In this document: piece after piece, positions 1-5,018 of the stretch | Layout: every line of letters starts with the position of its first letter | How positions within the stretch are numbered: position 1 is the first letter of the stretch | Position numbers and translations under genes: made by a program | Source: an uncultured Candidatus Saccharibacteria bacterium | GTDB taxonomy: Bacteria; Patescibacteriota; Saccharimonadia; Saccharimonadales; Saccharimonadaceae | Assembly (NCBI GenBank): GCA_915070155.1 | Contig: CAJZFK010000031.1 | Coordinates: 1 to 6,933, forward strand | DNA length: 6,933 nt | Reading direction: 5' to 3' | The notes under the pieces: model-generated | The model's database searches: none | What the model was told of the DNA's origin: nothing | Seen by the model: only the letters and a program-made list of their open reading frames with translations

Positions 1-478
1 CGCCTTCTTTATGAGCTTGCCCAATCTTCGATGTATAAATCTTATCCAGCCAGTAAGTCTTCGTAATTTCCGCTGAAACATAGTTATTCAAACCCTGAAG
101 GCTGTAGCCCATATTAGAGTTTTCATTAACTTTCCAGTCCAAATTTCCTAGATATTTATCAATCAAATCAACATGTGCATTAGAGGTAATTTCGCGTAAT
201 TTTTTATGCTGATCACGGTAAATAATGTACGCCTTTGCAGTCTTCTTAAACTTAGAGTCAATCAACGCATCCTCAACAATGTCCTGAATATCTTCAACGC
301 TTGGTAGACGTTTCTGATTACGAGTTTCCAAAACGCCCAAAACTTTGTCAGTCAATTCAACTGCTTGAGCGGCATCAAATTCACCAGTTTCCAGCCCCGC
401 CTTTTCAATTGCCTTTTCAATTTTTTTCCGATCAAATTTAGCAGTTCGACCATCACGTTTTTTAATTGATTTATACAT
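1..478 (-). CDS. nrdD: Anaerobic (class III) ribonucleoside-triphosphate reductase, N-terminal part, cut by window edge
   Basis: Reading the minus strand from the ATG at 478 gives 159 uninterrupted codons running off the left edge. Residues 1 to about 95 form an ATP-cone domain, the allosteric nucleotide-binding module of ribonucleotide reductases: it opens MYKSIKKRDGRTAKFDRKKI, followed by an AIEKAG helix and a YIIYRDQHKKLR end. Downstream, the NSNMGYSLQGLNNYVSAEI and YWLDKIY segments and a QAHKEG end match the start of the NrdD catalytic domain. The family makes dNTPs from NTPs in the cytoplasm with a glycyl radical, under anoxic conditions. The catalytic cysteines and the glycyl radical site lie outside the window, so activity cannot be judged. 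The start is supported by a strong AAGGAGG just upstream. The gene has its own promoter with two NrdR-like boxes. Class II enzymes can also carry an ATP cone, but the NMGYSLQGLN segment favours class III. Confidence 0.92.
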   Translation of the reverse strand, partial: MYKSIKKRDGRTAKFDRKKIEKAIEKAGLETGEFDAAQAVELTDKVLGVLETRNQKRLPSVEDIQDIVEDALIDSKFKKTAKAYIIYRDQHKKLREITSNAHVDLIDKYLGNLDWKVNENSNMGYSLQGLNNYVSAEITKTYWLDKIYTSKIGQAHKEG

Positions 479-482
479 TCCC

Positions 483-489
483 CCTCCTT
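483..489 (-). promoter_or_regulatory. Strong ribosome binding site of nrdD
   Basis: The minus strand reads AAGGAGG followed by GGGA and then the ATG at 478. This is a near-perfect Shine-Dalgarno sequence and fixes the nrdD start. It shows that this organism uses Shine-Dalgarno initiation for at least some genes, in contrast to the probable leaderless starts at 2184 and 6679. Confidence 0.85.
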
Positions 490-563
490 GTTTATAAAAA
501 TAGCAAACTAGCCCAACCTCTCCAGTGGGTACATGTTGCAAAAAACGTTATTTATTTTCTAAA

Positions 564-579
564 ACACCATATGTAGTGC
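564..579. promoter_or_regulatory. NrdR-box-like operator, proximal copy, just downstream of the nrdD transcription start
   Basis: The 16-mer ACACCATATGTAGTGC matches 13 of 16 positions of the NrdR consensus. It lies 32 bp (start to start) from the other box, with 16 bp between them, which is about three helical turns and the usual phasing of paired NrdR sites. It covers roughly +4 to +19 of the predicted transcript. Confidence 0.76.
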
Positions 580-588
580 TTAATATTG

Positions 589-618
589 AATATACACGCG
601 ATATATAGCGTCTGTCAA
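589..618 (-). promoter_or_regulatory. Sigma-70-type promoter of nrdD
   Basis: The minus strand carries a perfect -35 hexamer TTGACA (613-618), an 18-bp spacer, and a -10 hexamer TATATT (589-594). A 17-bp reading with GTATAT is a weaker alternative. The expected transcription start is near 582, giving an untranslated leader of about 100 nt. The promoter lies just past the stop codon of the P-loop kinase gene, and I see no intrinsic terminator in between, so some read-through from the kinase operon is possible. An NrdR-like box fills the spacer. Confidence 0.8.
596..611. promoter_or_regulatory. NrdR-box-like operator, distal copy, inside the nrdD promoter spacer
   Basis: The 16-mer ACGCGATATATAGCGT is a near palindrome. 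By my position-by-position count it matches 13 of 16 places of the published NrdR box consensus acaCwAtATaTwGtgt, including the central core. NrdR is a zinc-ribbon/ATP-cone repressor of ribonucleotide reductase genes. A protein bound here would sit between the -35 and -10 and block RNA polymerase. Its pairing with the copy at 564-579 makes a chance match unlikely. Confidence 0.78.
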
Positions 619-637
619 TGAAAGTACATTGTATTAT

Positions 638-1177
638 TTACATACGAGATGCGGAAGTATTTGCTCCCTCTGATAATACCAAAACGTCGCGATGAATCAG
701 ATCGACAATTTCTGCCTGAGACAGCTGTTCGCCGATTCGCTGCTCGCCTGGTACATTCAAAACATCTTGATCTTTCCACCACTGGCGCATTTCTGATTCG
801 CCAAATTCATGAGCGTTTGGCTTGGTAGCGTGGCGGCGCACCGTTTCCTCAAACGATACGTCAAAATAATAAATCAGTTTTTCACCCTGAAAATCATCCA
901 GCAGCCGGCGCAGCATCGCGCCGTATTTTTTATTGCTCAAAATACCCTCCAAAATCACCGTATAACCAACGTTATTGCCATACATGCATAGATCGTAAAT
1001 CAGCTGAATCGCCGGATTGCTTTCGCTATCTTTCACGCGCAGTATTTCCCGGCGCACCACATCCTGTGACACCAACATCGTGCCGTAGCCTAGTTGACGC
1101 TGGAGTAAGCGCGCCGTGCTGGTTTTGCCGCAACCAGAATTACCGCGGAGAATGATTAGCGGATGAGAGGCCGTCAC
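638..1177 (-). CDS. P-loop small-molecule kinase of the zeta-toxin/AAA_33-like group, substrate unknown
   Basis: This 179-residue protein has a Walker A loop, GNSGCGKT, at residues 12-19. It then has an LVSQDVVRREIL segment, where the Asp resembles the substrate/base-contacting residue of such kinases, and a hydrophobic strand VILEGIL around residues 73-79. A YYFDVSFEETVRRHATKP segment follows, with basic residues in a lid-like position. I recognise this as a widespread, poorly characterised family often named 'kinase', 'zeta toxin family' or 'AAA family ATPase'. The length is typical. No antitoxin-like gene is beside it, so a toxin role is not supported. The start is GTG at 1177, overlapping the TGA stop of the upstream phosphotransferase by 4 bases (GTGA), with a GGAG 5 nt upstream inside that gene. 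This implies translational coupling and a shared transcript. The stop is TAA at 638-640, and no terminator is visible after it. Confidence 0.85.
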   Translation of the reverse strand: MTASHPLIILRGNSGCGKTSTARLLQRQLGYGTMLVSQDVVRREILRVKDSESNPAIQLIYDLCMYGNNVGYTVILEGILSNKKYGAMLRRLLDDFQGEKLIYYFDVSFEETVRRHATKPNAHEFGESEMRQWWKDQDVLNVPGEQRIGEQLSQAEIVDLIHRDVLVLSEGANTSASRM

Positions 1178-2184
1178 ATATGCTCCAGTAAATCATAAGC
1201 AACAGCCGCTGATAACGCTTGCATTTGACGAAGATTATCACCCGGCTTGAGTGGTGGCTTGAGGCTACGTATAAGGAAAAATCCGACAAATGACGCCAGC
1301 ATTTCTGCGTTCAACTCACCTAGCCACGGCGTTACGTCATGACCATGGCGCGCCATATCAACCAGAAATTCTGTCGCACCAGATCCCTGGGGTACATAGG
1401 AAGCCCAGTTCCAGTCAACCAACTTCAACTCACCAGTTTGCGGATTAAATGCCAAATTATCACTACGAACATCCGAATGATTAAAGCAATCTTCCGTCTG
1501 CTTGGCAAATTCTTTAGCGCGCACCGAAATATCAATCAACCCATCGCGCTTTTCTAACAGCTCAATTATAGCCTGACAACGCCGCTGATTAATCTCCAAC
1601 TGATTTGGCAATAGTTTTTGATAGTTATTAATCAATCGACGACGAATATCAGCATCAGCAATAATCTGATCAATCCCATCATCTAAGCCAAGCTTTTCCG
1701 CCGCAAACGGTTGTAGTTGTAATTCTTCAATCAACTCCTGTGGCAATTTTATTTTTTCCAACTCTCGAACCGCGGTTATCACCGTCGAAATATAACGTTC
1801 CGCGACAGAGTTATCCGTCGGAGGTTGCCACAACCACCCATCTGACGAAGCATAACTGCTCGTCATCAACACGTAACCATCATCAGCCAATTCAGTCCAA
1901 TCAGCAACATATTGCGGATAAGTTTTCTGCAACAAACACGTTACTGCATAATCTTTTTTTAGCCAGCCTAATTCCCGCTCACCCTCATCCGACAATAAAT
2001 TAGCATCAACTTCTTTAACGAAAATCGTTCGATCGCCAGACGACACTAATGCTCGGCGATTAAGCGAAAAGCCGCCACTTACTGGCGTGATCCGTAATTC
2101 AGATAAATCAACGTTTAGCTCCGTCGCCGCACACTGCAAGGCTCTGTCGGTTAATAATTTATCGCGATCTGGCAATGTTTCCAT
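1174..2184 (-). CDS. Aminoglycoside phosphotransferase/choline kinase-fold phosphotransferase, substrate unknown
   Basis: This 336-residue protein has an APH-fold layout. FVKEV at residues 55-59 is the likely ATP-binding lysine strand (K57). LMTSSYASSDGW around 106-117 resembles the hinge region. The Brenner-type catalytic loop FNHSDVRSDNLAF at 234-246 has H236, D238 as catalytic base and N243 for metal binding. LVDWNWAS at 255-262 has D257 in the place of the DFG aspartate. All key kinase residues appear present, so the enzyme is probably active and cytoplasmic. The family includes drug-resistance enzymes but also choline, homoserine, methylthioribose and hexosamine kinases, and the sequence does not tell which. 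It starts at ATG 2184 and ends at TGA 1174-1176, overlapping the P-loop kinase start, so the two are probably co-expressed. An extended -10 element 6 bp upstream suggests a leaderless mRNA. No Shine-Dalgarno sequence is seen. Confidence 0.85.
   Translation of the reverse strand: METLPDRDKLLTDRALQCAATELNVDLSELRITPVSGGFSLNRRALVSSGDRTIFVKEVDANLLSDEGERELGWLKKDYAVTCLLQKTYPQYVADWTELADDGYVLMTSSYASSDGWLWQPPTDNSVAERYISTVITAVRELEKIKLPQELIEELQLQPFAAEKLGLDDGIDQIIADADIRRRLINNYQKLLPNQLEINQRRCQAIIELLEKRDGLIDISVRAKEFAKQTEDCFNHSDVRSDNLAFNPQTGELKLVDWNWASYVPQGSGATEFLVDMARHGHDVTPWLGELNAEMLASFVGFFLIRSLKPPLKPGDNLRQMQALSAAVAYDLLEHM
1183..1186 (-). promoter_or_regulatory. Ribosome binding site deciding the GTG start of the P-loop kinase
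   Basis: GGAG on the minus strand lies 5 nt before the GTG at 1177, inside the last codons of the upstream gene. It supports GTG as the start rather than a later ATG, since the Walker A motif begins only 12 residues in. Confidence 0.6.
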
Positions 2185-2190
2185 GCGTAA

Positions 2191-2199
2191 ATTATAGCA
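2191..2199 (-). promoter_or_regulatory. Extended -10 promoter of the kinase pair, spaced for a leaderless transcript
   Basis: The minus strand reads TGCTATAAT: a perfect -10 box (2191-2196) preceded by the TGn extension. Only 6 nt (TTACGC) separate the box from the ATG at 2184, so transcription should begin at or within a base or two of the start codon. No convincing -35 lies 17-18 bp upstream, which is common for extended -10 promoters. The element sits in the 24-bp gap after the sortase stop, separating this pair from the sortase operon. The transcription start is inferred. Confidence 0.68.
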
Positions 2200-2208
2200 T
2201 CAGACAAC

Positions 2209-3213
2209 TTAAATCCGCTTAGTAAATATCATTACTCGGTTATTACGAGTTTGGGAATTTTTTATCCACTCCCCTGCGCACGTCATCAAATTCAGACCCT
2301 CAGATACACCATCAGCTGGCCGAATAAAACTATTCATATCCACATCAGATAATTTAACTGTTTGTTTTTTTATCACCTGATAACGCAGTATTTTACCGTC
2401 GCCACGCTCGACACTAATCGTATCACCGGCATTCAAAGACTCTAGCTTATTAAAAACTCCACCTAAAGTTGTACCCGACGCATGCCCGACAATAATAGAT
2501 GCGCCTAACTGACCTGGCTTAACACTGCCGGTATACCATCCAGCATCAAAGATGTTGACAGGTGACTGCATTGAACCGTCCGAATTGACGCTCATTTGCA
2601 AAACCCTAGCCTTAACCCCCAACTTCTCAATGGTGATGACTCGCGGCAAGTCCGCAGCTACTTTATACTTAGCGATCACATCATCTGACACTTTAGTTTC
2701 ATCTTTACCTTCACTACTTCTACGATCATTAGAATCATCGCTGCGTGCTGTTACTGGCGCCCCATTAACGGCGTTCTTTATTCGACTATTCAACAGCCAA
2801 GAGTCAACAAACGAATATATTGAAACCGTCAAGAGAATAACTGCAATTACGCCAGGAAGCTTTTTACGAAAATTACCACCTAAAATATTTCGCAAAGATT
2901 GCTTAATATATCTCTGCTTGCTACCCCGAAAATCACCGACAAACACAGACTCTCCATAGATATCTAGCAAGCGGGCTGCTCGAGTCAGTTTTTTATTAAT
3001 TAGCGTAGGTTTCTTTGATTTTATACACTGCCGAGGCTGTTTTGTCTTAGTCGACACAGAATGATGAGCAATATTCGCAGTATGCTTCATATTCACACTA
3101 TCAGTCACATTTACAACAATATCACTCATCAGCCTGCGTCGCGGTACGACCACTCGACCCCTGGCCTTTGGCGGTGTCTGTAAGTTGCGTATATTTCGTT
3201 CTCCCCGTACCAT
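2209..3213 (-). CDS. Membrane-anchored sortase (class uncertain, class F-like core) with long cationic N-terminal region
   Basis: From the ATG at 3213 the protein has 334 residues. Residues 1-116 are basic, proline-bearing and probably cytoplasmic. One membrane segment follows at about 120-141 (GVIAVILLTVSIYSFV), then a polar Ser/Asp-rich linker, then the sortase barrel. The active site is visible: His in IIVGHASG, Cys in LMTCAG and Arg in NNRVMIF (H244, C312, R326 in this numbering). The WYTGSVKPGQ, GGVFNKL and GDTISVERGDG segments fit class F/D-type sortases. Sortases cut sorting signals between Thr and Gly and attach the protein to the envelope; the obvious substrate is the APNTG protein encoded just upstream. 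I prefer ATG 3213 because GAGGT lies 5 nt before it. A TTG at 3252 (347 residues, in the loop of a stem-loop) and ATG 3129 are alternatives. The stop is TAA at 2209. Confidence 0.88.
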   Translation of the reverse strand: MVRGERNIRNLQTPPKARGRVVVPRRRLMSDIVVNVTDSVNMKHTANIAHHSVSTKTKQPRQCIKSKKPTLINKKLTRAARLLDIYGESVFVGDFRGSKQRYIKQSLRNILGGNFRKKLPGVIAVILLTVSIYSFVDSWLLNSRIKNAVNGAPVTARSDDSNDRRSSEGKDETKVSDDVIAKYKVAADLPRVITIEKLGVKARVLQMSVNSDGSMQSPVNIFDAGWYTGSVKPGQLGASIIVGHASGTTLGGVFNKLESLNAGDTISVERGDGKILRYQVIKKQTVKLSDVDMNSFIRPADGVSEGLNLMTCAGEWIKNSQTRNNRVMIFTKRI

Positions 3214-3232
3214 ATCTACCTCATTGTAGCCA

Positions 3233-3272
3233 ACAGGCACGCTCTGCGTCAAACCGCTTATGGCGTGCCTGT
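3233..3272. repeat. Perfect 10-bp inverted repeat (stem-loop) between surface-protein and sortase genes
   Basis: ACAGGCACGC at 3233-3242 is the exact reverse complement of GCGTGCCTGT at 3263-3272, with a 20-nt loop that can form a further 3-bp GCG/CGC pair. In the minus-strand transcript it lies 28 nt after the surface-protein stop and just before the preferred sortase start. As a minus-strand structure it is preceded by an A-run and not followed by T residues, so it is not a normal terminator for the operon. It may be an RNA-processing or 3'-end-stabilising hairpin that lowers sortase relative to its substrate. Read on the plus strand it is followed by six T residues (3276-3281) and would look like an intrinsic terminator, which could stop antisense transcripts. 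Confidence 0.7.
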
Positions 3273-3300
3273 CGATTTTTTAAGCCTTTACTTCGGCTCT

Positions 3301-4893
3301 TTACTTCTTACTAAGACTCTTTCGCTTTGTTACGAATAGTAGAGCGGCTGCTGAAGCTACTCCAGCTATAGCCCCAATCAAATTAACAGACAATTTTTCA
3401 CCACCTGTATTTGGAGCTTTTGGAGCTTTTGAGTCATTCTGTGCCGTCAGTACAACATCATTACCGTCACCGCCAACATAACTAATCTTGAAGGTTGCAC
3501 CGCTTACGGTTACTTCTGCACCTTCCGGTAAGTCCTTAAACGTTCCCTGGACAGGGTTAGTGCCGTTATTACTAATGATCGTAAAGGTATCACCCTTCTT
3601 AATAACACCACCAGCCAAGTATGTCAAATCAAGCTTCGACTGAGCGTCAATATAAACATCATGTGCAACAATCTGATCATAGTGATCTTTGTTTAAGATT
3701 TCCGCCTTATATACACCGGTATTCTCTAGAGAGAAGTCTCCCAATACAGTAATTTTACCTGGTGAATTACCCGGAGCAACAATACCTGATACATAAAGAC
3801 CCTTTACCGTGGCATCACCGCCAAATACACCACCTTCACGAACGGTCACATAAGAGCGACTGCCATTCAGTAAAATTGTTTCACCTTTTTTAACAATCAC
3901 AGACTCATCAGGTTTGTCGCCGTCTAGTTGTATTGTTTTAGCCTCGTTAGTATAGCCAATTTGACCATTCGGCGTGCCACTGGTATTATTTGAAGACTCA
4001 ACTAGTACTGTACCTTCATTATCTTTATGAGCAACCAGCTTACCAGGGCCGCTAAGTTTACCTGTGATTTTTAATGTAGTATTTGAACTTAACCGATACT
4101 CAACATCACCATTAAGTGTAATGTCGCCAGACAGAACAGTCGTTACGTTCGGCATATCACCGCCACTGCCTTGACAATGTATTCCATGAGAAATCATCGA
4201 GCCATTTTCAAAAGTGATTTTACTAGAACTTGTCTCATTGCTATAATAACTAATCTCTAACTGGCCTTTATTTTTAACCAAGATACTATTAGCGCCAGCT
4301 AGTGACACACTAGCATTTTCTCCGACAATTTGTTCTGCGGCTTTTACATAATAACTTATACTATCACATCCAGCATTAGCAACCTCAAAACGGCTTATCG
4401 TCGGTTTGCTGTCAAATCCTCCATCAAATCCATTCGATTTCAGTCTTGACAGGCCAGTGACAGAGCCAGTAACATAAACTTTAGGGGTTTTATGCTTATC
4501 TTTACTATCGCTACTGGTATGATCTCCAGTAAATTCAGCATCTGACGTAAACCGCATCGTATCAATATTATATCTAGCACACGACTTATCGTCAGGAAGA
4601 CTATCCAGCTTTTTAACCTCTAATCCTGACAGAGCTACTGTTAAATCGTTCTGAATTTCTATGTGCCACCCATTGGCAGTAGAACCCTCAACGCAAGTAA
4701 ATACCAACTTAGAACCTTCTGTTGGTACTTGACCTTCTTTCCAGTTACCAGCGGTTGACATTTTATGGTCACCAGCTGAGCCAGTCCACGTAAATGAAGC
4801 TGGCGCAGCACTTACCGGCGAATGAAGCGCCACTATGCCAACAATAGCCGCCACCGACGCGGCGCCGATTATTTTAGTATAAGAAACACCCAT
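3301..4893 (-). CDS. Secreted, sortase-anchored surface protein with autotransporter-passenger-like beta repeats
   Basis: This 530-residue protein starts with a signal peptide (hydrophobic stretch about residues 8-23, likely cleavage after VSA at 29). The mature N-terminus FTWTGSAGDHKMSTAGNWKE matches the W-x-G...NW opening of autotransporter/adhesin beta-strand repeats. Residues about 190-370 are rich in short alternating beta segments, as in a beta-helix or beta-solenoid. Residues 370-484 contain VAPGNSPGKITVLGDFS, YDQI, GTFKDLPEGA and SYVGGDGNDVVLTA, a known C-terminal passenger signature. Instead of an outer-membrane barrel it ends with a sorting signal: APNTG (493-497), a hydrophobic helix and a KRKSLSKK tail. 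Four cysteines (C67, C105, C176, C240) could form disulfides. The adjacent sortase probably anchors it. A role in adhesion, for example to a host bacterium, is inferred. The ATG at 4893 has a GGGAGGG ribosome site 8 nt before it. Confidence 0.87.
   Translation of the reverse strand: MGVSYTKIIGAASVAAIVGIVALHSPVSAAPASFTWTGSAGDHKMSTAGNWKEGQVPTEGSKLVFTCVEGSTANGWHIEIQNDLTVALSGLEVKKLDSLPDDKSCARYNIDTMRFTSDAEFTGDHTSSDSKDKHKTPKVYVTGSVTGLSRLKSNGFDGGFDSKPTISRFEVANAGCDSISYYVKAAEQIVGENASVSLAGANSILVKNKGQLEISYYSNETSSSKITFENGSMISHGIHCQGSGGDMPNVTTVLSGDITLNGDVEYRLSSNTTLKITGKLSGPGKLVAHKDNEGTVLVESSNNTSGTPNGQIGYTNEAKTIQLDGDKPDESVIVKKGETILLNGSRSYVTVREGGVFGGDATVKGLYVSGIVAPGNSPGKITVLGDFSLENTGVYKAEILNKDHYDQIVAHDVYIDAQSKLDLTYLAGGVIKKGDTFTIISNNGTNPVQGTFKDLPEGAEVTVSGATFKISYVGGDGNDVVLTAQNDSKAPKAPNTGGEKLSVNLIGAIAGVASAAALLFVTKRKSLSKK
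3403..3417 (-). other. Sortase recognition motif APNTG in the surface protein
   Basis: Codons 493-497 read A-P-N-T-G, an LPXTG variant with Ala in the first place. It is followed by GEKLSVN, about 18 hydrophobic residues and a lysine/arginine-rich tail, the complete three-part sorting signal. Cleavage between T496 and G497 is expected from family knowledge. Confidence 0.85.
3413..3430. repeat. Two-copy 9-bp tandem repeat encoding KAPKAP before the sorting motif
   Basis: GGAGCTTTT occurs twice in direct succession (3413-3421 and 3422-3430) and encodes Lys-Ala-Pro twice in the linker leading into APNTG. Slippage here would lengthen or shorten the linker in frame. With only two copies, significance is modest. 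Confidence 0.55.
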
Positions 4894-4900
4894 TTTGTTT

Positions 4901-4907
4901 CCCTCCC
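4901..4907 (-). promoter_or_regulatory. Ribosome binding site of the surface-protein gene
   Basis: GGGAGGG on the minus strand lies 7-8 nt before the ATG at 4893 and confirms this start, which also gives a proper signal peptide. Confidence 0.75.
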
Positions 4908-4932
4908 GTACACGTTTGTGTTTTTATTTAAT

Positions 4933-4946
4933 TTGTGACCTCACAA
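4933..4946. promoter_or_regulatory. Palindromic candidate operator over the -10/start of the surface-protein promoter
   Basis: The minus strand reads TTGTGA-GG-TCACAA, 6-bp perfect arms around 2 bp. It overlaps the end of the predicted -10 and the transcription start, a typical repressor position. The binder is unknown. The half-sites resemble CRP half-sites, but the spacer is 2 instead of 6 bp, so a CRP site is not supported. Confidence 0.45.
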
Positions 4947-4971
4947 TATCATTACTAAATGAGCTTTACAA
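4943..4971 (-). promoter_or_regulatory. Predicted promoter of the surface-protein/sortase operon
   Basis: On the minus strand TTGTAA (4966-4971, four of six consensus bases) is followed after 17 bp by TATTGT (4943-4948, four of six), which is preceded by the TGn extension. The predicted start near 4936 gives a leader of about 42 nt. Both hexamers are imperfect, which suits a promoter needing an activator. Palindromes flank it at 4933-4946 and 4978-4992. Confidence 0.5.
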
Positions 4972-4977
4972 GCATAA

Positions 4978-4992
4978 TTGTATAAAATACAA
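4978..4992. promoter_or_regulatory. Palindromic candidate operator upstream of the surface-protein -35
   Basis: The minus strand reads TTGTAT-TTT-ATACAA, 6-bp perfect arms around 3 bp, ending 6 bp before the predicted -35. It shares TTGT...ACAA outer halves with the site at 4933-4946. Its position, centred near -49, would suit an activator. It is AT-rich, so chance is a real alternative. As an RNA hairpin it could only weakly terminate the upstream kinase transcript, because no T-run follows. Confidence 0.35.
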
Positions 4993-5018
4993 CAAAAAAC
5001 TATATATTCTATCTGTTA

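Noticed and set aside
498..540. Possible riboswitch or stem-loop in the nrdD leader (CCCA...TGGG with outer GCAA/TTGC)
   Set aside because: The helices are only 4 bp with unpaired interior bases, and I see no cobalamin or other riboswitch core motif.
638..1177. Zeta toxin of a toxin-antitoxin system
   Set aside because: No epsilon-like antitoxin is adjacent; the partner is a phosphotransferase, and the family is broader than zeta toxins.
809..2003. Plus-strand open frames at 809-991, 1339-1557 and 1740-2003
   Set aside because: They lie antisense to well-supported kinase genes, encode no recognisable motifs and have no ribosome sites; they are shadows.
2552..2959. 135-codon plus-strand open frame opposite the sortase
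   Set aside because: It is antisense to the conserved sortase domain and linker, and its translation shows no domain or start signals.
3282..3301. Terminator right after the surface-protein stop (AGCC/GGCT)
   Set aside because: The stem is only 4-5 bp and is followed by an A-run rather than T residues on the operon strand.
4933..4946. CRP/FNR site at the surface-protein promoter
   Set aside because: The half-sites look similar, but the 2-bp spacer differs from the CRP spacing of 6 bp, and the position covers the start.
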